From positions 124,001 through 188,000 of the forward strand of contig NZ_CACRYJ010000006.1 in assembly GCF_902703175.1 (NCBI RefSeq): a stretch of DNA of 64,000 nt, written 5' to 3'. Both the position numbers and the translations under genes were made by a program. The DNA is from Occultella aeris. Lineage in GTDB: Bacteria > Actinomycetota > Actinomycetes > Actinomycetales > Beutenbergiaceae. The notes under the pieces were generated by a model that was not told the DNA's origin, ran no database searches, and saw only the letters and a list, made by a program, of their open reading frames with translations. This document shows positions 15,873 to 25,379 of this stretch, piece by piece (position 1 is the stretch's first letter; the number at the start of each line of letters is the position of its first letter).

Positions 15873-18800
15873 GCCGCCCCCGCCGAGTCGGCTGCGGCGC
15901 CGTCGAGCAGATCGGAGAGCTCCTCTACGAGCGCGAGCGGTGGCCGCCATGAGAACACACCGCACGGCGCACCGTCGATGATCGGGGTCTCGGCACCACA
16001 CATGCCGCGCAGGTACAGGTAGAGCACTCCGCCGAGCTGGGCCTCGGGACTGTAGCCTCCGCCGAGGCGCCAGCGCAGGAACCGGTGTAGCACCACCGCG
16101 TAGAGCAGGGCTTGCAACGGGTAGTCGGAGTGTCCCATCGCGTCCACCAGGGCTTCCGGCCGGTAGTCGTGGGCGCTGAGCCGATGGTCCGGTCGGCCGA
16201 GCCAGTTCGTCTTGTAGTCGACGACGAGATACCTCCCATCGACACGGAGGGCCACGTCGATCGAACCAGTGAGGTAGCCGCTCAGCCGTTGGCCGGCCAG
16301 CTCGGGGTCCTGGTCCAGCACTCTGGCGTAGGGCAGCAACGGGTCGTCGGCATCCAGATGACGGCGCAGCAGGGGCGCGAGTTCGCCGAGCGTGACCGAG
16401 CCAGCCGGCTGGTCCCGCCGGTCACCACCTGCCAGAGGCAACTCGAAATCCATCTCGCAGAGCCGGTCGGTCATTGGGACCTCGCGCAGCGTGGCACCTC
16501 TGGCCAGGTGCCCGAGGGGCGTGTCGCACACCTGGACCAGAGCCTCGGCGAGCAGACCGACGTCCACCGGCGATGGCCAACGCACCAACTGCTCCCGGAT
16601 GCTCTCGACGAACGCGGCGTGCAGGTCCGAAGAACGTGGGTCGGTCACCTCGAGAACCGCGTGCACGAGCGAGCCGAACGCGGCGCCGGCTGGGAGGTCC
16701 GCCATCGGGGAGGGGATCTCCGCCGTAGGTCCCTCCGATGAGATCGCGGCCGGGATCTCGATCGGCGGCTCATCCTGCTTGGTGGTCTCCTCCGGTTCGC
16801 TCCCGACGGCGTCCGGTGGGCCGGTCCTGGCCGCGGCGCTCAGCGCCGAGTAGGAGGTGCGCCGCCACGTCGTGTCCACGGTCCGGTCGAACCGGCGAGC
16901 GGAGAGTTCGGGTGCCGGCGCAGCCGGTGGCTCACCCGTCAGCGGTCCGGGCTCCGCCGGCTCCACGACAAGAGCCCCCTCGGACTGCCACAGGCCTAGT
17001 CGCTTCGCGGCCTCGTCATCGCTGGGCACCCCGGAGTGGTCCGGCACCTCATCCTGGCCTGGGCGGCGCCCGAACAGCATCCGGTGCAGCGCCGACTTCG
17101 GGGTGTTCGACGTGGGCGACCACCACGTGACCACCTGTGACTGGGCGCGGGTCATCGCCACATAGAGCAGGCGCAGTGACTCACCCGCATCCTCGGCTTG
17201 CGATCTCGCGAGGTTGGCCCGACGGTCCGGGTGATTCCCGCCGATGTCCAGGGATCTGGCGCTTGCCGGCGCCGGGCCGTGGAACAGGGGGATGATGTCC
17301 GCCCGGTCACCCACCCACCGGTCCGCGACGTGCGGCAGGTACACGATCGGGTACTGCAGGCCCTTGCTCCCGTGGATGGTCACCAACTGCACCGCAGCCG
17401 CATCGCTGTCCAACCGGCGGGTTCGGGCGCCGGGTGCCTCCGGACGGTCGTCAGCCATCTGCTCACGGAGCCAACCGACCAGGGCGACCATGCCGAGCCG
17501 GTCGGTCACGGCCGCCGCGTGCAGCAGTTGACCGACCTGGCGCAAGTCGGTGAGGTGACGCTCTCCGCCCACGTTGGCAAGCACTCGAGCGGTGAGCCCG
17601 CGGCTGCCGGCCGCCTCGAGGACGGCGGCTACCCCGCGCCGCTCGAACGACTCCGCCCAGCTGCGCATGAGCTCGGCGACGGTGTCCGTCAACCTGTCCC
17701 CGCCGTCGGCGAGTTCCGCCGCGGTGCGTCCGACGAACGGGCTGAGCGCCGCCGCGCGCACTCGGGGGGAGCGGTGTGGCTGCTCCAGTGACTCCAGGAG
17801 GGTCAGCCAGTCGGTGGCCGCCGGCGTTGCGAACACACTGCCGTTGCCGCCGAGGACCGCGGGGATGCCGACGTCGGCGAGCGCGGCCTGAACCTCCCAC
17901 AACCGGGCGTTCTGGAAGGACAGCACCGCCACGTCGCTCGGCCGGAGCGGGCGGTCGTCGAAGCGGGCACCCGAGGTGAGTAGGGCATGGATGTCGTGGG
18001 CGACATCGCGGGCCAGCGCCGGCCGCAGCGGCGTCACGCCGACCAGTTTGCCGGGTGGTTCGCCGAACTGGTCTCGGCGGTGCACCCGCAGCCGCAGCGG
18101 TGCGTCCACGTGGGCTCCGGTGAGTCGACTGTGCTGGTGCACGGCCTCCACGTCCCGGACCACGATCTCGGGGTCGCCGAGCGCCGCGCCCAGGAGCATC
18201 CGCTGTTGGGCAGCGAGCAACGGAGCGTCCGTCCGCCAGTTGCGCCCGAGTGTGCGCCTTGTGGTGGCGGTCCGGGACGCCTCGAGGTAGGTGACGACGT
18301 CGCCGCCGCGGAACGCATAGATCGCCTGCTTCGGGTCGCCGATGAGGACCATGGTGGCGTGTCCGGTGAATGCGCGGTCGAGTACCTGCCACTGCACCGG
18401 GTCCGTGTCCTGGAACTCGTCCACCAGCACCACTCGCCATCGGCTGCGCATCCGGTGCCGGGCGGGTGCATCCTCCGGTGCCAGGGCCTGCGCGACCTGG
18501 ATCAGTAGGTCGTCGTAGGAGAGCACCCCGAGCAGGCGTTTGCGACGCTCGAGTTCGGCGCGCACGGCCCGGGCGAAGCCCACCCGGCGCCCGGCCGGGC
18601 TCTTCGGATCGGCGTCGGCAGGCTCAAGCACCGCGGTCGGGTCCGCGACGGCGGCCTCGTAGGCGAGTTGGCGGGCCTGGCCACGTGTGAAGGTCGGCGG
18701 TTCGGTGGAGCCCGCGAAGCCGCGCACGTAGAGGTCGTCGACCACCTCCTCGAGCAGATCGCCGAGGTCCTCGACGAGGTGCGCGCCGGCGTCGGTGTCC

Positions 18801-19255
18801 CCGGCGGTGCCGAGGCTGCGCAGCACCAGTTGGCAGAACTGGTGCGTCGTGGCGATGGTCGCGGTGTCGAACGAGGCGAGCGCCGCGCGCAGGCGGTAAC
18901 GGCGGGCCCGTCGCTGCGCCGGGTCGGCGTCGAGCAGGAGCCGGGTCAGTGGATCCGGCTCGCCAGGGGTCGCTGCACGGTCACCTGGCTCGCCGAAACT
19001 CGTGGCGAGGACGTGCTCGGCGCTCACCAGATGTTCCCGAACTCGCTCGCGCAACTCCTGGCTCGCCATCCGACCGAATGTGACGACGAGCATCTCGTCC
19101 AGCTCGGCGACCCCTTCGGCCACGTAGCGCGTGACAAGAGCTCCGATCGTCCAGGTCTTACCCGTGCCGGCGCTGGCCTCGAGCAGCGTGGTGCCGGAGG
19201 GCAGCGGATCTGTGATGTCGAACGGGAGCGGGTCGGTCTTCGAGTGGTCGGTCAT
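15869..19255 (-). CDS. recB: RecB, exodeoxyribonuclease V beta subunit
   Basis: 1128 residues. UvrD-like helicase with Walker A ASAGTGKT (about 26-33), VVLVDEFQDTDPVQW near 280, QLVTIHGSKGLQYPIVYLP, and a C-terminal PD-(D/E)XK nuclease with VVDYKTNWLG near 1013. It provides the 3'-5' motor and the only nuclease of the complex. It is joined to recC and recD by ATGA overlaps. The length and domain order are normal for the family. Confidence 0.93.
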   Translation of the reverse strand: MTDHSKTDPLPFDITDPLPSGTTLLEASAGTGKTWTIGALVTRYVAEGVAELDEMLVVTFGRMASQELRERVREHLVSAEHVLATSFGEPGDRAATPGEPDPLTRLLLDADPAQRRARRYRLRAALASFDTATIATTHQFCQLVLRSLGTAGDTDAGAHLVEDLGDLLEEVVDDLYVRGFAGSTEPPTFTRGQARQLAYEAAVADPTAVLEPADADPKSPAGRRVGFARAVRAELERRKRLLGVLSYDDLLIQVAQALAPEDAPARHRMRSRWRVVLVDEFQDTDPVQWQVLDRAFTGHATMVLIGDPKQAIYAFRGGDVVTYLEASRTATTRRTLGRNWRTDAPLLAAQQRMLLGAALGDPEIVVRDVEAVHQHSRLTGAHVDAPLRLRVHRRDQFGEPPGKLVGVTPLRPALARDVAHDIHALLTSGARFDDRPLRPSDVAVLSFQNARLWEVQAALADVGIPAVLGGNGSVFATPAATDWLTLLESLEQPHRSPRVRAAALSPFVGRTAAELADGGDRLTDTVAELMRSWAESFERRGVAAVLEAAGSRGLTARVLANVGGERHLTDLRQVGQLLHAAAVTDRLGMVALVGWLREQMADDRPEAPGARTRRLDSDAAAVQLVTIHGSKGLQYPIVYLPHVADRWVGDRADIIPLFHGPAPASARSLDIGGNHPDRRANLARSQAEDAGESLRLLYVAMTRAQSQVVTWWSPTSNTPKSALHRMLFGRRPGQDEVPDHSGVPSDDEAAKRLGLWQSEGALVVEPAEPGPLTGEPPAAPAPELSARRFDRTVDTTWRRTSYSALSAAARTGPPDAVGSEPEETTKQDEPPIEIPAAISSEGPTAEIPSPMADLPAGAAFGSLVHAVLEVTDPRSSDLHAAFVESIREQLVRWPSPVDVGLLAEALVQVCDTPLGHLARGATLREVPMTDRLCEMDFELPLAGGDRRDQPAGSVTLGELAPLLRRHLDADDPLLPYARVLDQDPELAGQRLSGYLTGSIDVALRVDGRYLVVDYKTNWLGRPDHRLSAHDYRPEALVDAMGHSDYPLQALLYAVVLHRFLRWRLGGGYSPEAQLGGVLYLYLRGMCGAETPIIDGAPCGVFSWRPPLALVEELSDLLDGAAADSAGAA

Positions 19256-22200
19256 CGTGCTGCTCCTTGGCTCTCGTGCTCGAGGAGCGGACCCCACACC
19301 CGCACGGCGTACTGCCCCAGCCGGGTCGGGGACGTGTTCCATGCCTCGCCCGGCCGCGGCTCGGAGAGCAGCACGTCCACGGGTGCGCCGGGTCCGAACA
19401 CGCGCACGTGCGCGGGCTTCGCATCCTCACCGGGTACCGGCGAGTTGCGGTCGGTCTTCCAGGAGGTGAGTGCCTTCGCACGGGCGGCCACGGTACGCGC
19501 GAGTGGGTCCCGCTGGGCGATCCGTGCGTAGTTCGCGGCCGTGTCGACCGGGAGCGGCAACGGCTCGCGCCGCCCCCGGTCGTAGATGTCCACGAGCGCC
19601 CGCAGATGCTCGAGCGGTTCGGTGACCGGCCCGAGGGCGACAGTGTCCGCGCCGGCGCCGGAGCGACCGACGAGCCGCGCGGACCAGTCCCGGGTGGGGT
19701 CCGCGGCGCCGACGGCGAGAAGTTTGATCCAGGCCTGCAGACGTTGCTTCGCCCGGAGCGAGGAGTAGGTGATCGAGACGATCCGGTCGCCGTGTATCCC
19801 GGACACGGTGCCGGTCAGCCGACGAGCCTCACCGAGGTCGATGTCGACATCCACCGACCGAGCCGGGGCGATGAGCAGGGGAGTACCGACGCGGACCAGC
19901 TCGGTGACCGTCTGCACGATCTCCGTGAGTGCGCGCGTGCCGAGTTCGCGGGGTGGCAGTTCACCACGCCGCCGTTCGGCTTGGATCACGGACATGGGGT
20001 CCAGCCCGTTGACGGAGTCGCGGAGCATCCGCTCGCCCACTTGCCACTTCTGCAGCCCGTCGAGTTCGATCGGCAGTGCGTCGAGAAGCTCCTCGGTCTC
20101 CCGGGGCAGGCCCACGTCCAGCACGGACCTGAGGAAGTCCCCGATCGGGTCCGCGAAGAACCGCAGCAGATCCGCGAGGTTCACATCCGCCGGGGCCGGC
20201 GCCGGGAGCGGTTCGGTCAGCAGCGGCGGCAGGGGGATGCGCTCACCAGCCTGGGCACGGGCCCCGCCGAGCGCCGCCCGGTCGAAGCTGAACGGGACCC
20301 CGGGCGCGGCGCCGAGTCGGCCGCGCTCATGATTGCGCGGGTCGAAGGGCTGCAGCGGATGCCGGATGACCAGGTCGGCACCGCGGGTGGCGCCCGAGGG
20401 ATGTGTCGCGGTGAGGGCGAGCGCGTCGAGGATCTCGCCGAGGGGGACCGACGGCGGGCGTTCCAGCCCGGAGTGCTCGTTGGCGCCGGTATAGGTGATC
20501 ACGAGCTTCTCGGTGGCTGCGAGCAGCGCGTCGAGCAGCAACTGGCGGTCCTCGGAGCGCAGGTCCCGTTCGCCCGTCATCGGGTCTCGGGCCAGCGCGT
20601 CGTCACCGTCGAACGTGCCGCTGCGCGGGAACGCACCGTCGTCCAGACCCACCAGGGCCACGACGCGGTGCGGCACGGACCGCATCGGCACCATGGTGCA
20701 GACGGTCAGCGTCCCGGTACGGAAGTTCGCGCGGGTCGGTCGGCCGGCGAGCTGATGCTCGAGCAGGACCCGCACGTCGGCCAGGCGCAGCGTGGTGCTC
20801 GGCGCCGTCCGACCCGGCCCGCTCGCCCCGTCTGGCTTCGGGGCGAGGGGCGCGAGCCCCGCAGCCGCGGCGCCGATCTCAGCGAGGCCGCGCTCGAACT
20901 GGGCGGACTGCCAGGCGTCGTCCGGGCGGACGTCGGTGATGGCGCGCACGCCCTCGGTGAGTGCTGCGACCCACTCGGTTGCCGGTCCCGCCGCGACGAG
21001 GGTGCGGATCGTGCGATCCAGGCGGTCCACGAATTCGGCGAACCGGCCGGCGAGGTCCACCCGGCCGCTGCCGACGTCATCCAGCGGCAGCACCGTGTCC
21101 AGCCAGTTGTCGGCGCCCTCGGCCATGGCCACGCCGAGCAGCAACCGGTCGATGCCGGCTCGCCAGGTGTTCTCGCGCAGATCCTGCAGCTTGTACGGCG
21201 AGCGGGTGTCGGCGTTCAGGCCCCAGCGGATCGAGGCGTGGTCGGTCCAGGTCGTCAGCTGATCGAGATCATCGGTGTCGAAGCCGAACCGCAGCCGGAC
21301 GGGCTCGGTCGCAGCCAGGTCGAGAACCTCGGTGGCGCGCACCCGACCGCCGGCGAGTGCGACGAGTCGTCCGGCGATCGCGAGCAACGGGTTGGTACTG
21401 GTCAGGGCGCGGTCCGCGAGGCGTACCCGCAGCTGGTGCGCAGGGTGCCCCTGACCGCCGGCGACTACATCTGCGAGCCCGAACCCGGCCTGGAACAGCG
21501 GTGCGTAGGTCTCGATGTCCGGGCACATCACCAGGATGTCGCGTGGTTCGAGGGTGGGGTCCTCGGCGAGCAGCCCGACAAGGACCTCCCGAAGGACGTC
21601 GATCTGCCGACCAGGGCTGTGACACGCGTGCACGCGGACGCTGTCATCGTCGGGTGCCACTGGCCGCGAGGCCCGGATCGCCTCATCCGGGGCCCGGTCG
21701 AGCCGGACGTCGGACTGCAGCATGCCGAGCAGGGTGGTGGGCTCGACCGGCGCCTCGACCGGCGCCCTGGGACTCACGTCGATGGTGCCAGGCACGGCAT
21801 CGGACGGTTGCAGGGAGGACTCGTCGAGCTCCGTGAACACGCCGAGACTGCGTCGCAGCTCGCGGGTGTCCCGACCGAGGGACGAGAGCAGCGGGTGCTC
21901 GGCCAGGGTTGCCGATGTGTCCTGACGGCGTGGCACCGTGCCCTTCTCGGCCGTGGTGCCCAGCTTCTCCCACAGCAGTGCGGAGGGCTGCGGCAGCCAC
22001 AGGTGCACGTCCCGCACCGCAGCCAAACCTCGGAGCAGATCCACCTCGGTGCTCGGCAGCCGGGTGTGTCCGAACAGGGACAGCCGCGCAGGCAGGTCAA
22101 GGTCGCTACCGCCTGCGCGGAGGCGCTCGAGGGTCAGTTCGTGTCGGACGTCCGGTGGCGGCGCATCCACCCGCTCCAGCACCCGGCGCAGGAGCTCGGG

Positions 22201-22737
22201 CTGCCAGGCGAGGTCGGCATCGAGGTCCCCGCCCACGCCGTCGGACGCCCGGCCCTCGCGCCAGTCGGTCACCAGCTGCGGGCGCTGCACGGCGTAGGAG
22301 CCGAACAGGCCGGCCAGGCGCCGGGCCACGGAGTAGCGCCGGCTCATCCGGATCGACTCCTCCTCGCCGCCGCGACCGTGTCCGAGGTGAGTCGCGAGGG
22401 TGGCGCACCATGGTTCGTCGAGGCCGTCGTCGATCACCTGGAGGAGGGGCCAGACAAGCCGGTCGGGATCCCAGGGGTCGTCGCGCTCGCGGCCGAGGAG
22501 CATCGCGACAAGCGAGTGCGGGGTGAGGAAGCGGACCCCGGCGCACACGCCGTCCGTGCCGCGGGGGCCGGTCCCGAGCCGGTGGGACAGACGCTGCGTG
22601 AGCCATCGTTCGATCCCACGGGCCGGCACCACGACGACCTCCTCGGCGAACGGATCCGGAAGTCCATCGACGAGGAGGTCACCCAGCCCGTCGGCGAGGG
22701 CATCCGTGCGTGCCGCACGGTGGAGGAGGAGGCTCAC
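19252..22737 (-). CDS. recC: RecC, exodeoxyribonuclease V gamma subunit
   Basis: 1161 residues. It opens with VVVPARGIERWLTQRLSHRLG, typical of RecC, and carries degenerate helicase/nuclease folds (LVGLDDGAFPR, SVLDVGLPR). RecC recognises Chi and holds the heterotrimer together. GTG 22737 is the first gene of the recC-recB-recD operon. No obvious Shine-Dalgarno is seen before it; the Chi sequence of this organism is unknown. Confidence 0.92.
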   Translation of the reverse strand: MSLLLHRAARTDALADGLGDLLVDGLPDPFAEEVVVVPARGIERWLTQRLSHRLGTGPRGTDGVCAGVRFLTPHSLVAMLLGRERDDPWDPDRLVWPLLQVIDDGLDEPWCATLATHLGHGRGGEEESIRMSRRYSVARRLAGLFGSYAVQRPQLVTDWREGRASDGVGGDLDADLAWQPELLRRVLERVDAPPPDVRHELTLERLRAGGSDLDLPARLSLFGHTRLPSTEVDLLRGLAAVRDVHLWLPQPSALLWEKLGTTAEKGTVPRRQDTSATLAEHPLLSSLGRDTRELRRSLGVFTELDESSLQPSDAVPGTIDVSPRAPVEAPVEPTTLLGMLQSDVRLDRAPDEAIRASRPVAPDDDSVRVHACHSPGRQIDVLREVLVGLLAEDPTLEPRDILVMCPDIETYAPLFQAGFGLADVVAGGQGHPAHQLRVRLADRALTSTNPLLAIAGRLVALAGGRVRATEVLDLAATEPVRLRFGFDTDDLDQLTTWTDHASIRWGLNADTRSPYKLQDLRENTWRAGIDRLLLGVAMAEGADNWLDTVLPLDDVGSGRVDLAGRFAEFVDRLDRTIRTLVAAGPATEWVAALTEGVRAITDVRPDDAWQSAQFERGLAEIGAAAAGLAPLAPKPDGASGPGRTAPSTTLRLADVRVLLEHQLAGRPTRANFRTGTLTVCTMVPMRSVPHRVVALVGLDDGAFPRSGTFDGDDALARDPMTGERDLRSEDRQLLLDALLAATEKLVITYTGANEHSGLERPPSVPLGEILDALALTATHPSGATRGADLVIRHPLQPFDPRNHERGRLGAAPGVPFSFDRAALGGARAQAGERIPLPPLLTEPLPAPAPADVNLADLLRFFADPIGDFLRSVLDVGLPRETEELLDALPIELDGLQKWQVGERMLRDSVNGLDPMSVIQAERRRGELPPRELGTRALTEIVQTVTELVRVGTPLLIAPARSVDVDIDLGEARRLTGTVSGIHGDRIVSITYSSLRAKQRLQAWIKLLAVGAADPTRDWSARLVGRSGAGADTVALGPVTEPLEHLRALVDIYDRGRREPLPLPVDTAANYARIAQRDPLARTVAARAKALTSWKTDRNSPVPGEDAKPAHVRVFGPGAPVDVLLSEPRPGEAWNTSPTRLGQYAVRVWGPLLEHESQGAAR

Positions 22738-22847
22738 AGCGATCCATCAGAGCACACCCCGCCGACACGCGTCGGAGATCTGTGGACCCGGGGCCGAGAG
22801 CCTTCGTACGTTTCGCCGCCGAATCGGCGATGATCGCGCCTCGACGC

Positions 22848-23459
22848 TCAGGGCGAAGGCGTCCGCAGCGTGCGGTCGAGCGCCTGCAGTACCCCCTCCA
22901 GCCCGCTCCGGCGGGAGTTCACCTGCGTGGCGTACAGGTGCCCGGCGGAGAGTGTCGTCCACAGGAACAGCTCCACCCAGGCGGGATCGAGGCCGGGGTC
23001 GATGGACCCGTCGGCCTGCCCGCGCAGCACCGTGTGCGGCACCGGCTCCTCGGGCACGTCGGTGGCACGGGCGGCGAGCGCCACGGACGGATCGGCCAGG
23101 GCCTCGTCGGTGATCAGGGGATTGTCGGCGAAGAGCAGGGACAGCACGGGGCCGAGCTCGAACAGGTGCTCACAGAGGCGCTCCAACGCGCTCAGGCCGG
23201 TGCCCGCGCCCAGGTCGGCGGCGACGTGGGCGGCGATGATGCGGCGTGCCCCCTCGGTCTTGACCCGGGCCAGCAGCGAGGGTCGGTCGGAGAAGTGCCG
23301 ATACAGGGACGTCCTGCCGACACCCAGGCGACGGGCCACCTCGCTGAGCGAGGCAGTGGGGTCGGTCGCGAGGATCTCGATCGCGCCGTCGATCATCGCC
23401 TGTCGCGAGAGCGCACCGACGCCCTGGGCAGGGTGGTCGGCATCCAGCGTCCTGGTCAC
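22848..23459 (-). CDS. TetR-family repressor
   Basis: 203 residues; helix-turn-helix at about 35-60 (ASLSEVARRLGVGRTSLYRHFSDR) and a variable ligand domain. The GTG at 23459 lies seven bases after TAGAGT (23467-23472). An 8-bp-arm dyad at 23484-23501 covers its -35 region and also sits in front of the divergent membrane gene, so autorepression and control of that gene are likely. Confidence 0.85.
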   Translation of the reverse strand: MTRTLDADHPAQGVGALSRQAMIDGAIEILATDPTASLSEVARRLGVGRTSLYRHFSDRPSLLARVKTEGARRIIAAHVAADLGAGTGLSALERLCEHLFELGPVLSLLFADNPLITDEALADPSVALAARATDVPEEPVPHTVLRGQADGSIDPGLDPAWVELFLWTTLSAGHLYATQVNSRRSGLEGVLQALDRTLRTPSP

Positions 23460-23483
23460 CAGCGGAACTCTACCGTACCCGCC

Positions 23484-23501
23484 TGGTACAGTGCTGTACC
23501 A
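23484..23501. promoter_or_regulatory. TetR-type operator
   Basis: TGGTACAG-TG-CTGTACCA: perfect 8-base arms around a 2-base centre in the 59-base divergent gap. Size and position fit a TetR dimer site regulating both genes. Confidence 0.7.
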
Positions 23502-23518
23502 CCACTCGGGAGGGGGCC

Positions 23519-24109
23519 ATGGCACGCGACTTCAACGCAATGGACGACTACCGGCGACGTCTCGCGGAAGACGCCGCCGACGCGCCGGAGCCGAGCGGCG
23601 CCGTCGGACACCAATCGCCGACCGGCGACGAACCGGCCACCGTGCTCGCCATGGGCGCCGAGGACAAGTGGCTGGTCGCCGTCGTCGGAGCCGCGCTCGG
23701 GGTCGGGGTGGGCTTCCTGCTGCCCTGGCTGGGCACGGTCGCTGCACGGTACCCGATCCCGTTCGCCGGGCCGATCGAGTTCCTCAGCTCCTTCGAGGCG
23801 CCGGTGCTGGTGGTGCTGCGTCCGGTCATCGGCGCCCTCGTCGGCCTGGTCGTGGCCGCGGTCGTGATCTCCGGCAGTCCTCGCATCACCGTCTCCCCCG
23901 TCGAGATCCTGATCGCCAAGGGCGATGACGAGCGCCGCATCGAGCGGAGCCAGGTGGCGGGCGTCTACCGCGAGGGCGGCGCGCTCGTCATCGACTCGGT
24001 CGAGGGCCGGCAGCTCTACAAGGGTGACGTCGAGGCGCCACGGGCGGCGGTCCGGGACGCGTTCGTCGCCCACGGCTACCGGTGGGAGATGGTGGACCGG
24101 AAGGCCTGA
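23519..24109 (+). CDS. YqeB-like membrane protein
   Basis: 196 residues. A hydrophilic start, two membrane segments (about 50-75 and 100-122), then a soluble C-terminal domain ISPVEI-like (TVSPVEILIAKGDDERRIER) ending GYRWEMVDRK, as in actinobacterial YqeB-family proteins. Role unknown. GGGAGGGGG lies before ATG 23519. It is divergent from, and probably repressed by, the TetR gene. Confidence 0.65.
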   Translation: MARDFNAMDDYRRRLAEDAADAPEPSGAVGHQSPTGDEPATVLAMGAEDKWLVAVVGAALGVGVGFLLPWLGTVAARYPIPFAGPIEFLSSFEAPVLVVLRPVIGALVGLVVAAVVISGSPRITVSPVEILIAKGDDERRIERSQVAGVYREGGALVIDSVEGRQLYKGDVEAPRAAVRDAFVAHGYRWEMVDRKA

Positions 24110-24115
24110 CGTCGA

Positions 24116-24706
24116 TCAGGGGCCGATGGCGGGCCATGCCGGACGCCGGGCGTCCCACTCCTCGCGGAGCACACCCATGACCACCGAGTCGTGCACCCCG
24201 CCGGACCAGCGCCGGGCCTTGCGGAACCGGCCCTCCTCCACGAAGCCGAGCCGCCGGCCGACGCCGATCATGCCCTCGTTGCCCGAGTAGGTGGCGAAGT
24301 CGAGGCGGAGCGCATCGGTCGCGTCGAACAGGTAGGTGGTCCACAGTGCCATCGCCTCGGTGGCCAGGCCGCGACCCCAGTACGCCTCGTCGTGGATGCC
24401 GATGCCGAGGCGCCGCCAGTCCGTCTCCCGGCTCTCCCAGTACCAGCTGACGGCGCCTACGAGGACGTCGTCGGCGCGGTCCACGACCGCGAGCATGCCG
24501 CGCGGATCGGGGCGATCCGCGTCACCCATCGCCGCCAGGGCGAGGATCCCGGCCCGCATGGCCCCCATCGACTCCGCGGTGGGCGGGCCGAAGTACGGGC
24601 CGTTCGTCAGGTGCCAGGGGCGCGCCGGGTCCAGGAGCGAACGGACTCGCGGGTCGTCGGCGACGGTCCAGTCCCGCAGTTCCACACGGGTTCCGGTGAT
24701 CTTCAT
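24116..24706 (-). CDS. GNAT-family N-acetyltransferase (RimJ/RimL-like)
   Basis: 196 residues. GIGIHDEAYWGRGLATEAM contains the acetyl-CoA-binding R/Q-x-x-G-x-G/A loop, and GMIGVGRRLGFVEEGRFR is the usual C-terminal motif of RimJ/RimL-like enzymes that acetylate N-termini or small amines. ATG 24706 is preferred over upstream in-frame codons that lack typical composition. Substrate unknown. It ends six bases from the convergent YqeB-like gene. Confidence 0.83.
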   Translation of the reverse strand: MKITGTRVELRDWTVADDPRVRSLLDPARPWHLTNGPYFGPPTAESMGAMRAGILALAAMGDADRPDPRGMLAVVDRADDVLVGAVSWYWESRETDWRRLGIGIHDEAYWGRGLATEAMALWTTYLFDATDALRLDFATYSGNEGMIGVGRRLGFVEEGRFRKARRWSGGVHDSVVMGVLREEWDARRPAWPAIGP

Positions 24707-24830
24707 CGGTGCCCACCGTAGGGCACCGGTGGGCGTGGGCCCGACGGCGGGCGGGGCGACCTGGCTGGTCGGCCGTCGGTACGCTGCGGCGCGCTTGCGC
24801 GGACGCGCGCGGGCTCCGTGGGGTGTTTGG

Positions 24831-25298
24831 TCAGTTGCGCCGCTGGTCGGCGACCCGGTCCAGGATCGCCTCGCCGACCCGCCCGAACGTGGCCAGATCC
24901 TCGGCGCTGACGGCGTCGACCACGAGCGTGCGCGCATGCTGGACGTGACCGGGTGCGGCGGACTCGACGCGGGACCGGCCCGCGTCGGTGAGGATCGCGT
25001 TCGTGGCCCGGCGGTCATCGGCGCAGGTCTCGCGCCGGACCAGCTCCTGGCGCTCGAGCCGCTGCACCACGTGGGACAGCCGGGACAACGACCCGTTCGT
25101 GAGCTCGGCCAGCGCGCTCATCCGCAACACGCCGTCGTCGGACTCGGCGAGCATCGCGAGGACCATGTACTCGTAGAAACTCAGGCCCGCGTCGCGGGTG
25201 AGCTGCGCATCGAGGGCCCCCGGCAGCTTAGTGATCAGGCCCGTCAGGGCGAGCCAGGTCGAACGCTCCTCGTGGGTCAGCCAGAGTGGCTCGGACAT
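24831..25298 (-). CDS. MarR-family transcriptional regulator
   Basis: 155 residues with a winged helix-turn-helix: LRMSALAELTNGSLSRLSHVVQRLERQELVRR, abbreviated here by its core GSLSRLSHVVQRLE, and DDRRATNAILTDAGR in the wing. AGAGGT lies five bases before ATG 25298. A near-consensus promoter is upstream. The regulated gene is not evident: it stands alone between a GNAT gene and a divergently placed but same-strand kinase-like gene. Confidence 0.85.
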   Translation of the reverse strand: MSEPLWLTHEERSTWLALTGLITKLPGALDAQLTRDAGLSFYEYMVLAMLAESDDGVLRMSALAELTNGSLSRLSHVVQRLERQELVRRETCADDRRATNAILTDAGRSRVESAAPGHVQHARTLVVDAVSAEDLATFGRVGEAILDRVADQRRN

Positions 25299-25328
25299 GT
25301 GCACCTCTATTTGTTTACGGTTCAAGTA

Positions 25329-25356
25329 ATTCTAGCCCGGGCAGGATGTTTGTCAA
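25329..25356 (-). promoter_or_regulatory. marR promoter, near-consensus
   Basis: On the minus strand TTGACA (25356-25351), a 16-base spacer, and TAGAAT (25334-25329). Just downstream, TTAC-N7-GTAA (centre near 25322) could be the autoregulatory site. Confidence 0.65.
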
Positions 25357-25379
25357 GACTGGGCCGAGTGGAGCGTGCC

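Noticed and set aside
19267-22833. A 1188-codon open frame opposite recC
   Set aside because: Antisense shadow; the minus strand encodes a recognisable RecC with operon overlaps to recB.
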